Of a DNA stretch of 64,000 nt, positions 55,644 to 64,000 are shown piece by piece. The stretch's first letter is position 1; every line of letters starts with the position of its first letter. The notes under the pieces are model-generated. The model did no database searches. It was not told where the DNA came from and worked only from the letters and a program-made list of their open reading frames with translations. The position numbers were made by a program, and so were the translations under genes. This DNA comes from Trichosphaerium sp. ATCC 40318 (lineage: Eukaryota; Discosea; Flabellinia; Trichosidae), in the NCBI GenBank assembly GCA_038496445.1, contig JALMLS010000531.1, positions 62,001-126,000 on the forward strand. The letters are read 5' to 3'.

Positions 55644-57566
55644 TTATGTAGATGGTACTGACGTATCTTCCCCGTTTTCTGGAGCTGTTTTAGGTACATC
55701 CGAGCCTCTGGTGGTGGGTGGTACTGAAGTATCCTCTCCGTTTTCTGGAATTGAATCCTCTCCATCCTCTGGAGCTGCTTTAGGTTCATCATCAGGAACC
55801 TCTGGCGTTGTAGGCAATACTGATGTATCCTCTCCGTTTTCTGGAGCTGCTTTAGGTTCATCAGCAGGAGCCTCTGCCGTTGTAGGCAATACTGATGTAT
55901 CCTCTTCGTTTTCTGGAATTGAATCCTCTCCATCCTCTGGAGCTGTTTTAGGTTCATCAGAAACCTCTGGTGTTGCAGATGCTGATGTATCTTCCTTGTT
56001 TTCTGGAATTGGCTCCTCTCCATTCTCTGGAACTGTTTTGGGTACATCAGGAACCTCTGGTGTTGATGTATCCTCCCCGTTTTCTGCATCTATTTTAGGT
56101 ACATCAGGGATCTCTGGTGTTGCCGATGGCGCTGATACATCATTCCCATTCTCCGTAACTTTTATGTCAGAAGTCTCTGGTGTTGTAGGCGGTGTTGATG
56201 TATCCTGGGCAGTTTCTGGAGCTGTTTTAGGTACGTCAGTAACCTCTGGTGTTGCAGGTGCTGATATATCCTCCTTGTTTTCTGGAATTGGGTCCTCTCC
56301 ATTCTCTGGAACTGTTTTAGGTACATCAGTAACCTCTGGTGTTGTAGATGCTGATGTATCTTCTTTGTTTTCGGTTTTAGGCGCATTAGGCGTATCCGGT
56401 GTAGGTACTGATGTATCCTTCCCATTTTTTGGAACTGTTTTAGGTACATCAGGAGTCTTACTAAAAATGTTCGAGTTTGCCATTCTCACAATAAACGGAG
56501 ATGGCACTTCACTGCTTTTTTTCCTCCTTTTAGGACCACGTTGTACAGTTTTTTCAGTCTTGGTACAATACATCAGTACCAAGAATGAAGTGAGGTAGAG
56601 TGACTACAATGTTAAAGGTACGTACATAAAGTTGTTCATAATGTTTAATGATATCTATTATTAATTCTCTACTAGAAACCTCGTCACCTTGCATATAGTA
56701 TTGTTCTATATTAGGTCGACAAAAATATTGCATTAGCAACTTTGCTAAAGTTTTAATATCAGATCCTCCTCCTGCATTAATCTCGTGAAGTAGGAATAAA
56801 AGCTGCTTTAGGACCATTTGATTTTTTGTCTTTAATTTTTTGAATATCTTCTTATATGTATTAATCCGTTGAGCTTCGTCTTTAAGCACTATTTATAGTA
56901 AAGGAAGAAAATCAATTTCAAAAAAAAACAAAAAAAACGTGACATTTCTTGACACATTGTGTCGGAATAAGGATACTGGATGTAAGTATGAGTAAATCGT
57001 AGTTATCATATTCTAGAAGAGGATGTGGAAGGATTTTGAGATGTTCTAGGCAGTGTAAGTTTCTTACAAAGAGTGTCAAATGATTGTTTGTAAACCAAGG
57101 GACTGTACGCACCAATTATAGCGTCAGCTACCACGTTGTTATTAACTTTGTCGGATAGGCGTATTTTTCCACCTTCTATGTTGAGATAATTAGTGTCCTG
57201 CTCGTAATAGCGCGGGTGTACCTGTTTTGAGCTTTCGAGAGAGCCCTACAAGCGCTTTTGAACTTCCTTTTTTTGTGAACAGGTCAGGGTGGCTGACACC
57301 TAATAATAGAGCGTAAGAGGACATTGTTGTAACTATCAGCAAACAAATACAAAGGTAGACAATTACAATTAGTTTTCGCCACGTTGTGTGCACTTACCGT
57401 GCTTAATGAGGTGCTCTATAAGCTTTATAATAACTTTGTAAGTGTCTGCGTGGTTTGAAGCCATAATGAGAGATTTCGAGTGATGAAATTCGACCAATGT
57501 CACTAAAACTATCCCTATAGTACGATAAGACATTTTTACATTGTTGTTCAAAAAATAGTAAGCCAA
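55644..57566 (-). CDS. RhoGAP-like protein with long repetitive Pro/Glu/Thr tail
   Basis: N-terminal exons carry a divergent RhoGAP domain: 'KVIIKLIEHLIKHG' (family 'P.iv..ci.yl..hGl'), 'PDLFTKKGSSKALVGLSRKL' (GLFRvSGs...v..Lr..), 'HPLLEYDNYDLL' (family 'LPePLlpyelY..f') and, in the next exon, 'MVLKQLLFLLHEINAGGGS' ('l..Ll.hL..v....'), 'LAKLLMQYFCRPN' ('LAivfgP.Llr') and 'RELIIDIIKHYEQLY'. RhoGAPs accelerate GTP hydrolysis by Rho. The arginine finger of 'FRxSG' appears as Thr here, so activity is doubtful. The C-terminal ~270 residues are a disordered array of acidic units, 'PDVPKTVPENGEDTSVPTTP', encoded by 55650-56460. A possible regulator of the Rac-like GTPase at 31914-32703. Confidence 0.7.
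55650..56460 (-). repeat. Tandem degenerate coding repeat (Pro/Glu/Thr-rich)
   Basis: About a dozen imperfect units, mostly 54-75 bp, sharing the DNA core TTTTCTGGAGCTGTTTTAGG and TACATC (plus strand). Units vary in length, consistent with slippage. The array stays open for about 295 codons on the opposite strand too. The minus strand is taken as coding because it continues the RhoGAP exon. Confidence 0.8.
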
Positions 57567-57704
57567 AAGTGTTTCCTACTATGATGCAATGTACCTAGTT
57601 ACGTACTAAAGACATATACACTGTTGCAGTTATTAGCGTAACGTCTGGCCAAACTACGTTATCTCAGGTCAAATAGCGTCAACTACGTTTTTCACACTAA
57701 CTAC

Positions 57705-58326
57705 ATGATGAACGGAAGCACATTATTGGCTTTCGTAGCTATATTAGCCGTTTTATTGCCATTGGTATTTAGGAACCTCAATTATTGGGAAGATTCTAAT
57801 TTATGTCTAGGCTAACTCGGCGCTCGTCCCACCTTTCAAGGTAATACAAATTATAGAAGTTGATGCTGGCAGTTGTGACTTATGCAATAGTTGCGTCAGC
57901 AGAGATGATGGCTCCGTTAAAACCACTGGCGCGTATTACACTATAAATTAAAATAAATTACTACTTTAGCTCGTTAACGAAAAAATAGGTTGCTGCGGGC
58001 AATCCTTCGAGATCAGCAGTGCCAGCGGTAACTTTACAGAGCAAATGTGCTCACACTTTTGTTCAAACGATGGTATTACATGTTGTGGGTGCAACGCTGA
58101 GCTGAGCACTGATCCAAACTTCAGTACGCTTGTCTAGAATCATCCGAAATGTCCTTACTCTCAATTAGGCTGTTTTGGATGCAGCAACAGTTCGTCTTGT
58201 ACATCTCTTAACGATTCTGACTCTCCTCTACAACATTTTTGTTCTCCAGCTACACAATACTCAGTGTCTCCGCTTCTCCTCATTATGATGCTCGCAATTT
58301 CGCTACTTGCTGTACAATTAAACTGA
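57705..58326 (+). CDS. Cys-rich surface protein, GPI- or membrane-anchored
   Basis: Four exons. Signal peptide 'MMNGSTLLAFVAILAVLLPL', then four Cys clusters: 'CDLCNSCVSRDDG', 'CCGQSFEISSASG', 'CSHFCSNDGITCCGC' and 'CFGCSNSSSC'. The C-terminus is a hydrophobic segment with no cytoplasmic tail ('LLLIMMLAISLLAVQLN'), the arrangement of a GPI-anchor signal or tail membrane anchor. The Cys spacing suggests repeated small disulphide domains, but I recognise no family. Likely exposed at the cell surface. Confidence 0.6.
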
Positions 58327-58623
58327 TAAGAAACACACGAAATTACGCGTTACACTTGTAAAAAGATAGATGACACTTGACGCTTGCGTCTGAAGCTGTA
58401 CTAATTTAAATCTATACGCTCAATTGGTTGTATTATTTGCATGTCGATTGTGATGTTTAGGAAACAAATTGACTTTCCATTTGCGTTGTAGCATGTCTAG
58501 TGCGCCCAGCTACCCAAAATCTAAACAGCCCTCAGGCAATTGCACATGGTTAACGCACTTTTGTGAGCGCCTGTCGTCGAAGACCGCCAAATCAAGTATG
58601 CTACAGTTTACATTTTATAGTTA
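58327..58623. other. Intergenic, nothing recognised
   Basis: About 300 bp between two plus-strand genes. No exon-like frame or clear regulatory motif. Confidence 0.4.
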
Positions 58624-59894
58624 ATGTTGCGTAAAGAGTCCTGGAAGCTTCATTATTGGATTTACGTGCATTGGATTGCGTTTTTTTATTTTCATATTAC
58701 GTTTTGGTGTGATGTACTCCCTTATTGGCCGGAAGATCATATCCTACCTATAGTTTCAATTTTCTTGTTTTTTGGTTAGTATTTCCCTTAACCTACCCAA
58801 GCTGGAACCAATCATACATAATCGTCTATTTAATTGGCGGGTTAGGCGTATTCAACCTACCATTGTATCCTACGTTGTCAAAATACAAACAATTCAACAT
58901 ACCTTTTATTCTTCTTGACGCTAAGCTATGAGACTGTGCGACGCATGAACCCAGGTTTTGTTGAAAGAAATAAAGAGGATGAAAAGTATTGGCCTTTAGG
59001 ATGGTCAATGGACGCAAACAACGCTCACAATCAAACCAATGACAAAGGGGGCGTTAAATCAGAAACTAACTTCGAGCCAGTTCATGGTACACATCCATCT
59101 GGTCTCCCTTATTGCCCATCTTGCAGGGTACGTACTTGACATACTAATGCATACACTCGCTTCTAAATACTCTTAACAGACACTCAAATACATACGATCT
59201 AAACATGACAGATTCACCAACAGATGCGTACATCGCTTTGATCATTTCTGTCCGTACACGAACGCTGTCATAGGTACTGCTTTATAACTTACATTTCGTA
59301 CAACTCATAACCGGAAATGTAGCTGCCAACAACTTTTGCTTTTATGTTATCCTCCTCTACCTATGCTTCACTAACACTGCACTTCTCTCAATGGAGAGTT
59401 ACAGAGGTATGAAATAGAGCTGCTTTACAAAATGATTTCCACTTGTTTATGACTCATTTAGCTCTTATTTATGACGACATGGGTTACGGATTTCGCTTTT
59501 GGCGTTTAGTATTATGTTGCATTATCCAAATTCCATTCATTCTGGGTTCAGCTGCCTTGGTTGTTAGTTACACGCACAAGGTGCTACATAACTACACTCA
59601 CAATGAGTTTAAAAACCATTTTAAATATGATCACGTTCAATTCATGTTCCGTCATTACAGAAACTCTTTTGACGTTGGACGATTTCATAATATACGGTAC
59701 GTACTGTGTAGAGGTGCTATTATCAAAAAGACAACCTTCTTTTCGATTAATACTGAACAAGTCACTTACAAAAAATGTGTAGGGAATGCTTCAATGGCTT
59801 TAAGGGAGAGCGAGTTCACTATACACATAAAGTACTGTACCCTGAGCCTGCCGACTATCGTAAAGATGAAAAAAAAGCAGATGCAAAAGTATAG
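58624..59894 (+). CDS. DHHC-family protein S-palmitoyltransferase with DHFC variant
   Basis: Transfers palmitate to protein Cys in the endomembrane system. About six exons. Four membrane segments: 'YWIYVHWIAFFYFHITFW' (N-terminal), 'YIIVYLIGGLGVFNLPLY', 'NFCFYVILLYLCFTNTALL' and 'LVLCCIIQIPFILGSAALVV'. The Cys-rich domain has 'YCPSCR-TLKYIRSKHDRFTNRCVHRFDHFC' and 'PYTNAVIG'. The catalytic tetrad, normally DHHC, is DHFC: the second His is Phe, while Asp, first His and the acyl-accepting Cys remain. A TTxE-like segment follows ('THNEFKNHFKYDH'), then 'RECFNGFKGERVHYTHKVL', the PaCCT-like tail. Yeast Akr1 shows that a DHYC variant can be active, so this may be functional. The join of the second exon is approximate. 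Confidence 0.85.
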
Positions 59895-60206
59895 CATCCA
59901 AGCAGTTGTAAGTAGTAATGCATTGTCGAAAAAGGTATTAATTAAAAAAATGTCATTTTGACTTGCACAAAAGTTTTTGTAGTCTCTGGTAATGTTTATT
60001 GCTCGCTCTTTTTAGTGTTGTAAACGCATTTTAAGTATAAACTAATGGTGTAACGTTTGATCGCTTTTAAGGCAGGTTTAGATTGAATTATTATTATAAT
60101 AGTTTTCAAGTACTTGAATTACGCAGTACGAGCGTCCTTCGGCGATTAGGTGATTTAAGAGCGTTCATAGTTACTAGCAAACAATTTACTGACGAAACTA
60201 CTACAA
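59895..60206. other. Intergenic, nothing recognised
   Basis: About 310 bp; promoter region of the long nuclear-type gene. No exon-like frame. Confidence 0.4.
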
Positions 60207-63200
60207 ATGTCATCTATTGAGGTACAACTGCGTGCAGTGTCAATTACTGGCGTTATTTAAAAGTTATTTTCGGCACCTCGTCTATGCGTCGTGAGTTCTA
60301 AGCCTTTACTATAGGATAGCGATGCCTCTACCGAGAGCGAAGACCTGTACGCATTGTTTTATGTAAACGCTTACGTAAAGCTAACACTAACAGATCGACG
60401 GAAAGCGACTCGTCGTCATCAGAAGCACCAAAGGGTGGCGCTATGGTATGATCGTGCTTACAAAACTTTGCACTGACGTTTGGGTAGATGTTTGGAATGG
60501 ACTGGCTCGCTCAAATGGGCCAAGATATAAAGAAAGAAGAAGACAGCGAAGCAGAGGAGCAGAAAAAAAAAGAGGAAGCAGAGGTTAGGACCAAGCCGTT
60601 ATAGGTTAAAACGGAAAAAAATACTCTATTCGTTTTATAACTAGCGAAGCGTATTCTGGAAAAACCAAGAGATGAATTTAGTTCATTTTATTTTATTTTC
60701 ATATTTATGACGTTTCCTTCTTTTCTTACCCACTTTGTCCAGAAAAAGAAGCTGTCAAAGGAGGAAAAGGTTAAGAAGGCTCTAGCTGACCTAGTAGCTG
60801 CAGAAGAAGAAGAAGAAAGACTAGAAGCTGAGCGTATGGCTAAAATAAACAAAGCTCGCGAAGAAGCAGAGAGCGAGGCTATACCTATTATACCAGATAA
60901 GCCTGTTGTTTCAGTAAATGCTAGCGTGGATGTCTCTGTAGGCGATAGCAAAGAAAAAAAGCATCACCATCATCATAAACACCACCATTCACACAAACAT
61001 CACTCAGACAAAGATAAGAAGAAAAGGCATTCTGGAAAGCACAGCAAACATCACAAGCATCACAAACACGAAAAGACACCTTCCAAAAAACGCATCTCGA
61101 ATCCTCCAAAGGTTGAAACACCTTCTAAAAAGCGTCTTTCGAATCCTCCAAAGGTAGAATCACCATCACCTGCGAAACGCAAGGCACCACCACCTGTTGT
61201 ACGTTTGTTTATCTTTCTCTACAAAAAACATTATGACTAACGGAAGTTTAGCCAAAGAAACCACGCAGCAGGAAGTCTGTTGAATTACAAGCTGGTGTGT
61301 TGACTGGCGATAAACTTGTAGATGCAGGGAGTGATTCTCCACCTCCAGCTGTACGTGTATAGCTCCATCAACGAATCTTGTTTTAACTTCTTTTTATAGC
61401 CAAGTAAGCCAACAAATTTGAGGTCAAGTGGCAAAAAGAAACCTCTGCCAGTAAGTTTTTATTTTCAAGATGCTTGCGAACTTCGGGTTTGACTATTTTG
61501 TAGGTACCAAAATCAAGGCAGTCGGGTGACTTTTCAGCTCCTAGTGTACCAGTACGTATTGTATTATCATTCAACAAACTAATGTATACTTCAGGCAAAG
61601 CCAGCTAAGCCATCAGTACCTTCAAAACCAACACTTTCCCGTCCTGTATGTATTAAAAGTTGGAAAATCACCCTAACTATTATTTAGACTCCACCGCCTT
61701 CCATACCAGGTTTGCCACCACCACCAACTGTGCCACCGCCAGAGTTGCCGCCACAAGAATTACCACCACCAGACTTACCTGCGCCTGATTTGCCACCACC
61801 TGATTTAGCACCAGACTTGCCACCACCGGATGAAGCACCTCCTGTGCTTCCAGCACCAGCTAGACCTCCACCACCTGAGTCTGCACCAGCTAGGCCTCCA
61901 CCAGTTACAACACAGGGTCCTAGTACAACACCTCTTGGTAGGCTTGTCAGTCCAGTAGCTCCAAAACGACCAGCACCTAAGCGTGCTGCTCCATCTCGTA
62001 AAGCAGTAAGTGAAGTACCTCCATTATGTATTAACTAATAACATGATTTAGCCTGTACCAAAATCATCGGCTCCTGCTACTCCTGGAACCTTTAAAGTAC
62101 AGCTTAGAGCCACGCCAAACGCTGCTGTACGTAAAAACCCACCTAAAGCCAATGTACCTTCTTGGGTTGCCAAGAAAGGAGCATGTGGCTTAAAGAAGCG
62201 AAACTTTAAAGGACCACCAGTCAACCGCTTTGGAAAAGGCGCTAAGAAAGGTTGGGGTGGTAAGAAGCGCCCATTGAAGGCGGGTAGATATGGAAAGAAG
62301 AGAGGACCAGGTCCTTATAAGAAAGGTTTTGCTAAATTCCGCGCTGGAAAAAAGAAGCAGTTGAATAGATTTGGTCAGCCAAAGGCTCCACCACCTTGGG
62401 CAAAACGACCTGTTAAGCGACCTCCAAAGAAGAACAATGGAGGCGCAAGGGTGCCACTAAGTGGCTTGCGTCCGGTCAGACCGAACAAACCAGCTCCTAC
62501 ATCGCCTAGGAGTAGAAATCAAAAAGCTACTCCTGAATTTTCGGCCAGCGTAAACGCTGGTGTACCTGCACCAAATCCTGCTGTAGAAGGGCTTAATAAG
62601 CCAGTAGTAGTTAGTACAACATCTAAAGGTGTTGATTTATCGAATGAGGATATGATAGAACCTACTACGAGCACAACACCTACAATACCTAAGAAAAGGT
62701 TCTTGGGGAAGCTTAGACAGTCTGTTACAACGTCACAAGCAGCACAAGCTGAAGAAGCTTCAGGCGGTTCTGATGTTGCAGGACAGATGTCTTCTTTGGC
62801 TAAAGCTGGCACTCCGGCACCTAGTGCTACAGTGAACTGGGATGAGGATGAGAGTTATAGCGACTTGCAGAAACAAGAAGAGGAAGCAGATAGGAAACGT
62901 ATGGGCGGTTTGAATGCTGATAAGATGGCTATCATCGCTGAGATGCAAAGAGCTGGTGAAATTGAGCTTAAAGATGCTTCAGACGATGAACATAATTGGT
63001 CTGGAGATGAGAAAGATGATACGGCTGTAAATAGAGGTATGCGAAGCAAATGTTTTTTGTTCAGATCTTTTGACGATGTTTTTTTTCTTGGATTATTCTT
63101 TATTGTTTTTTTTCCGTTTCTGTTGCTCAAGTTTTTGTTCTTAGATGACGATAAAGTTGGGTTAAAGGATGTTGCTAACAGGATAAAGAATATCAAAATT

Positions 63201-63729
63201 AGTAATCCATTGGGTAAAGAGCAGTATCATGAGCACACTGGTATGTGAACACTCAATTTTTTTCTTTGCTTTCGTTAGTTGTAAGTTTTAATGATTTGAC
63301 ATTTTGTTTGTTTTAGATGCTGAGCTTCAAGAAATGACGTTAATGCAACTCCTAAAAGTTGCTAAACATCTAAAGATATCGACTGATACAATGGAGGATA
63401 AAGTGACTATTATAGGCGCTATATCAAAGAGACAAGCTGAAATCGCTGCTGAAGAGCAAGGACAAGGTGGAGGTGAAACAATAGAAGTGAAGAAGAAGCG
63501 TAGACTTTCTGCTAGATTGAATCGTATGTCCTTACTTTTTTTTTTGGGTTTTTGTTTATGTTGTAACTTCTTCATAGCTAAGAATGTATTTTCTCAAAAA
63601 GCTCAGCCTCAAAGTAATAATACACCTCAACCTTCTAGTACAAGTGAGAGTCCTACTCATGGTCATAAGAAAAAGAAGAAAAAGTGGACTAATAGTATAA
63701 AGAAGTTGAGCAAAGTCAACAAAAAGTAA
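60207..63729 (+). CDS. Large disordered His/Pro/Lys-rich nuclear-type protein, many mini-exons
   Basis: ATG 60207 ('MSSIED' after splicing). Successive exons encode an acidic Ser tract ('SDASTESEDL', 'STESDSSSSEAPKGGAM'), a charged coiled coil ('KKLSKEEKVKKALADLVAAE'), a His run ('KKHHHHHKHHHSHKHH'), duplicated 'KKRISNPPKVE' units, a polyproline block at 61712-61990 ('PPPELPPQELPPPDLPAPDL'), then a strongly basic Gly/Lys/Arg region ('FGKGAKKGWGGKKRPLKAGR'). It ends with an acidic stretch and a helical module, 'ELQEMTLMQLLKVAKHLKIS', that resembles Rho-N/SAP-like nucleic-acid binding folds, and a basic tail 'HKKKKKKWTNSIKK'. Exons at 61200-61660 are only about 40-65 nt each. Probably a nuclear or chromatin/RNA scaffold. 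It could be two genes; the internal boundary is not visible. Confidence 0.55.
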
Positions 63730-64000
63730 GATTAAAGTTAAAAAAACTTTATCCTTACCCCAATAAAAAAATGTACCATAATTTAAATCACGTTAAACAA
63801 GACCTATCGTGGGTCACCAATAGCTCTTAAGCACGACATTAGTGGTAACTCACAGTTCCTAAAGCTAGCTTCATTCTATTGCATTTTCCAGTTTTTTTGT
63901 GTCAATAAATGCCAAAGTCTAAAATAGTCACGTGTTTTAGTAAAACGCACTAGCGTACGTAAAGCAACTACTGCAAAAGTAATTTTACCTGTGTCGTGTT
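63730..64000. other. 3' flank with poly(A) signal and E-box
   Basis: CCCCAATAAAAAA follows the stop within about 40 bp. A CACGTG lies near 63930. No gene was recognised before the window ends. Confidence 0.45.

Noticed and set aside
55711-56598. 295-codon plus-strand frame with Ser/Gly-rich repeats
   Set aside because: It is the mirror of the tandem repeat that is coding on the minus strand; only the minus frame continues into a domain exon (RhoGAP).

Overview
The window comes from the nuclear genome of a microbial eukaryote with a compact, AT-rich genome. Almost every gene is split by short spliceosomal introns. Donors are usually GTACGT or GTAAGT, acceptors end TTAG or CAG, and lengths are mostly about 35-110 nt. 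TAA, TAG and TGA all act as stops, so the standard code fits. The gene content is wholly eukaryotic: cytosolic ribosomal protein uL2, REV1, a CBP/p300-type acetyltransferase, a G protein alpha subunit, a class C receptor, a Rho GTPase, a DHHC-family enzyme and a spliceosome-linked CENATAC homologue. I cannot name the lineage. The mix of GPCR, G-alpha, Rac and RhoGAP points to a free-living or amoeboid protist or an early opisthokont relative rather than a plant, ciliate or kinetoplastid. All exon joins below were inferred by eye from reading frames and splice signals.

Layout. 0.4-8 kb: a leucine-rich-repeat relic, two orphan genes, a P-loop protein, a PP2C phosphatase and two small basic proteins, one resembling mitoribosomal mS26. 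8-14 kb: orphans, a secreted phospholipase A2-like protein, a mitochondrial K+/H+-exchange-related protein and a PTGR-type oxidoreductase. 14-18 kb: the CENATAC homologue, a novel protein with an H2B histone fold fused to a long N-terminal region, and a 752-bp non-autonomous hAT-like transposon with a perfect 8-bp target duplication. 18-28 kb: a secreted protein, a class C GPCR, an F-box/LRR protein, a BTB protein and a G-alpha subunit that has lost its catalytic glutamine. 28-36.5 kb: phytanoyl-CoA-dioxygenase family, Rac-like GTPase, ADP-ribosylglycohydrolase and p300-like HAT. 37-45 kb: AGGF1-like (FHA and G-patch), a coiled-coil protein, a kelch protein and an F-box/zinc protein. 45-60 kb: a second F-box/LRR gene, an orphan, an ankyrin protein, a membrane-anchored cyclophilin, uL2, REV1, RhoGAP with a repetitive tail, a Cys-rich surface protein and a DFHC-like (DHFC) palmitoyltransferase. 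60-63.7 kb: a long His-, Pro- and Lys-rich nuclear-type protein built from many mini-exons.

There is no operon logic. The signalling genes (GPCR, G-alpha, Rac, RhoGAP, PP2C) could form one receptor-to-cytoskeleton pathway, but proximity alone does not show that. A palindromic E-box, CACGTG, often followed by AT, recurs about 40 or more times by hand count in intergenic DNA and introns. It is the best candidate for a shared regulatory element. The strongest novelty candidates are the H2B-fold fusion, the G-alpha lacking its catalytic Gln, the hAT-like element, and the CACGTG enrichment.
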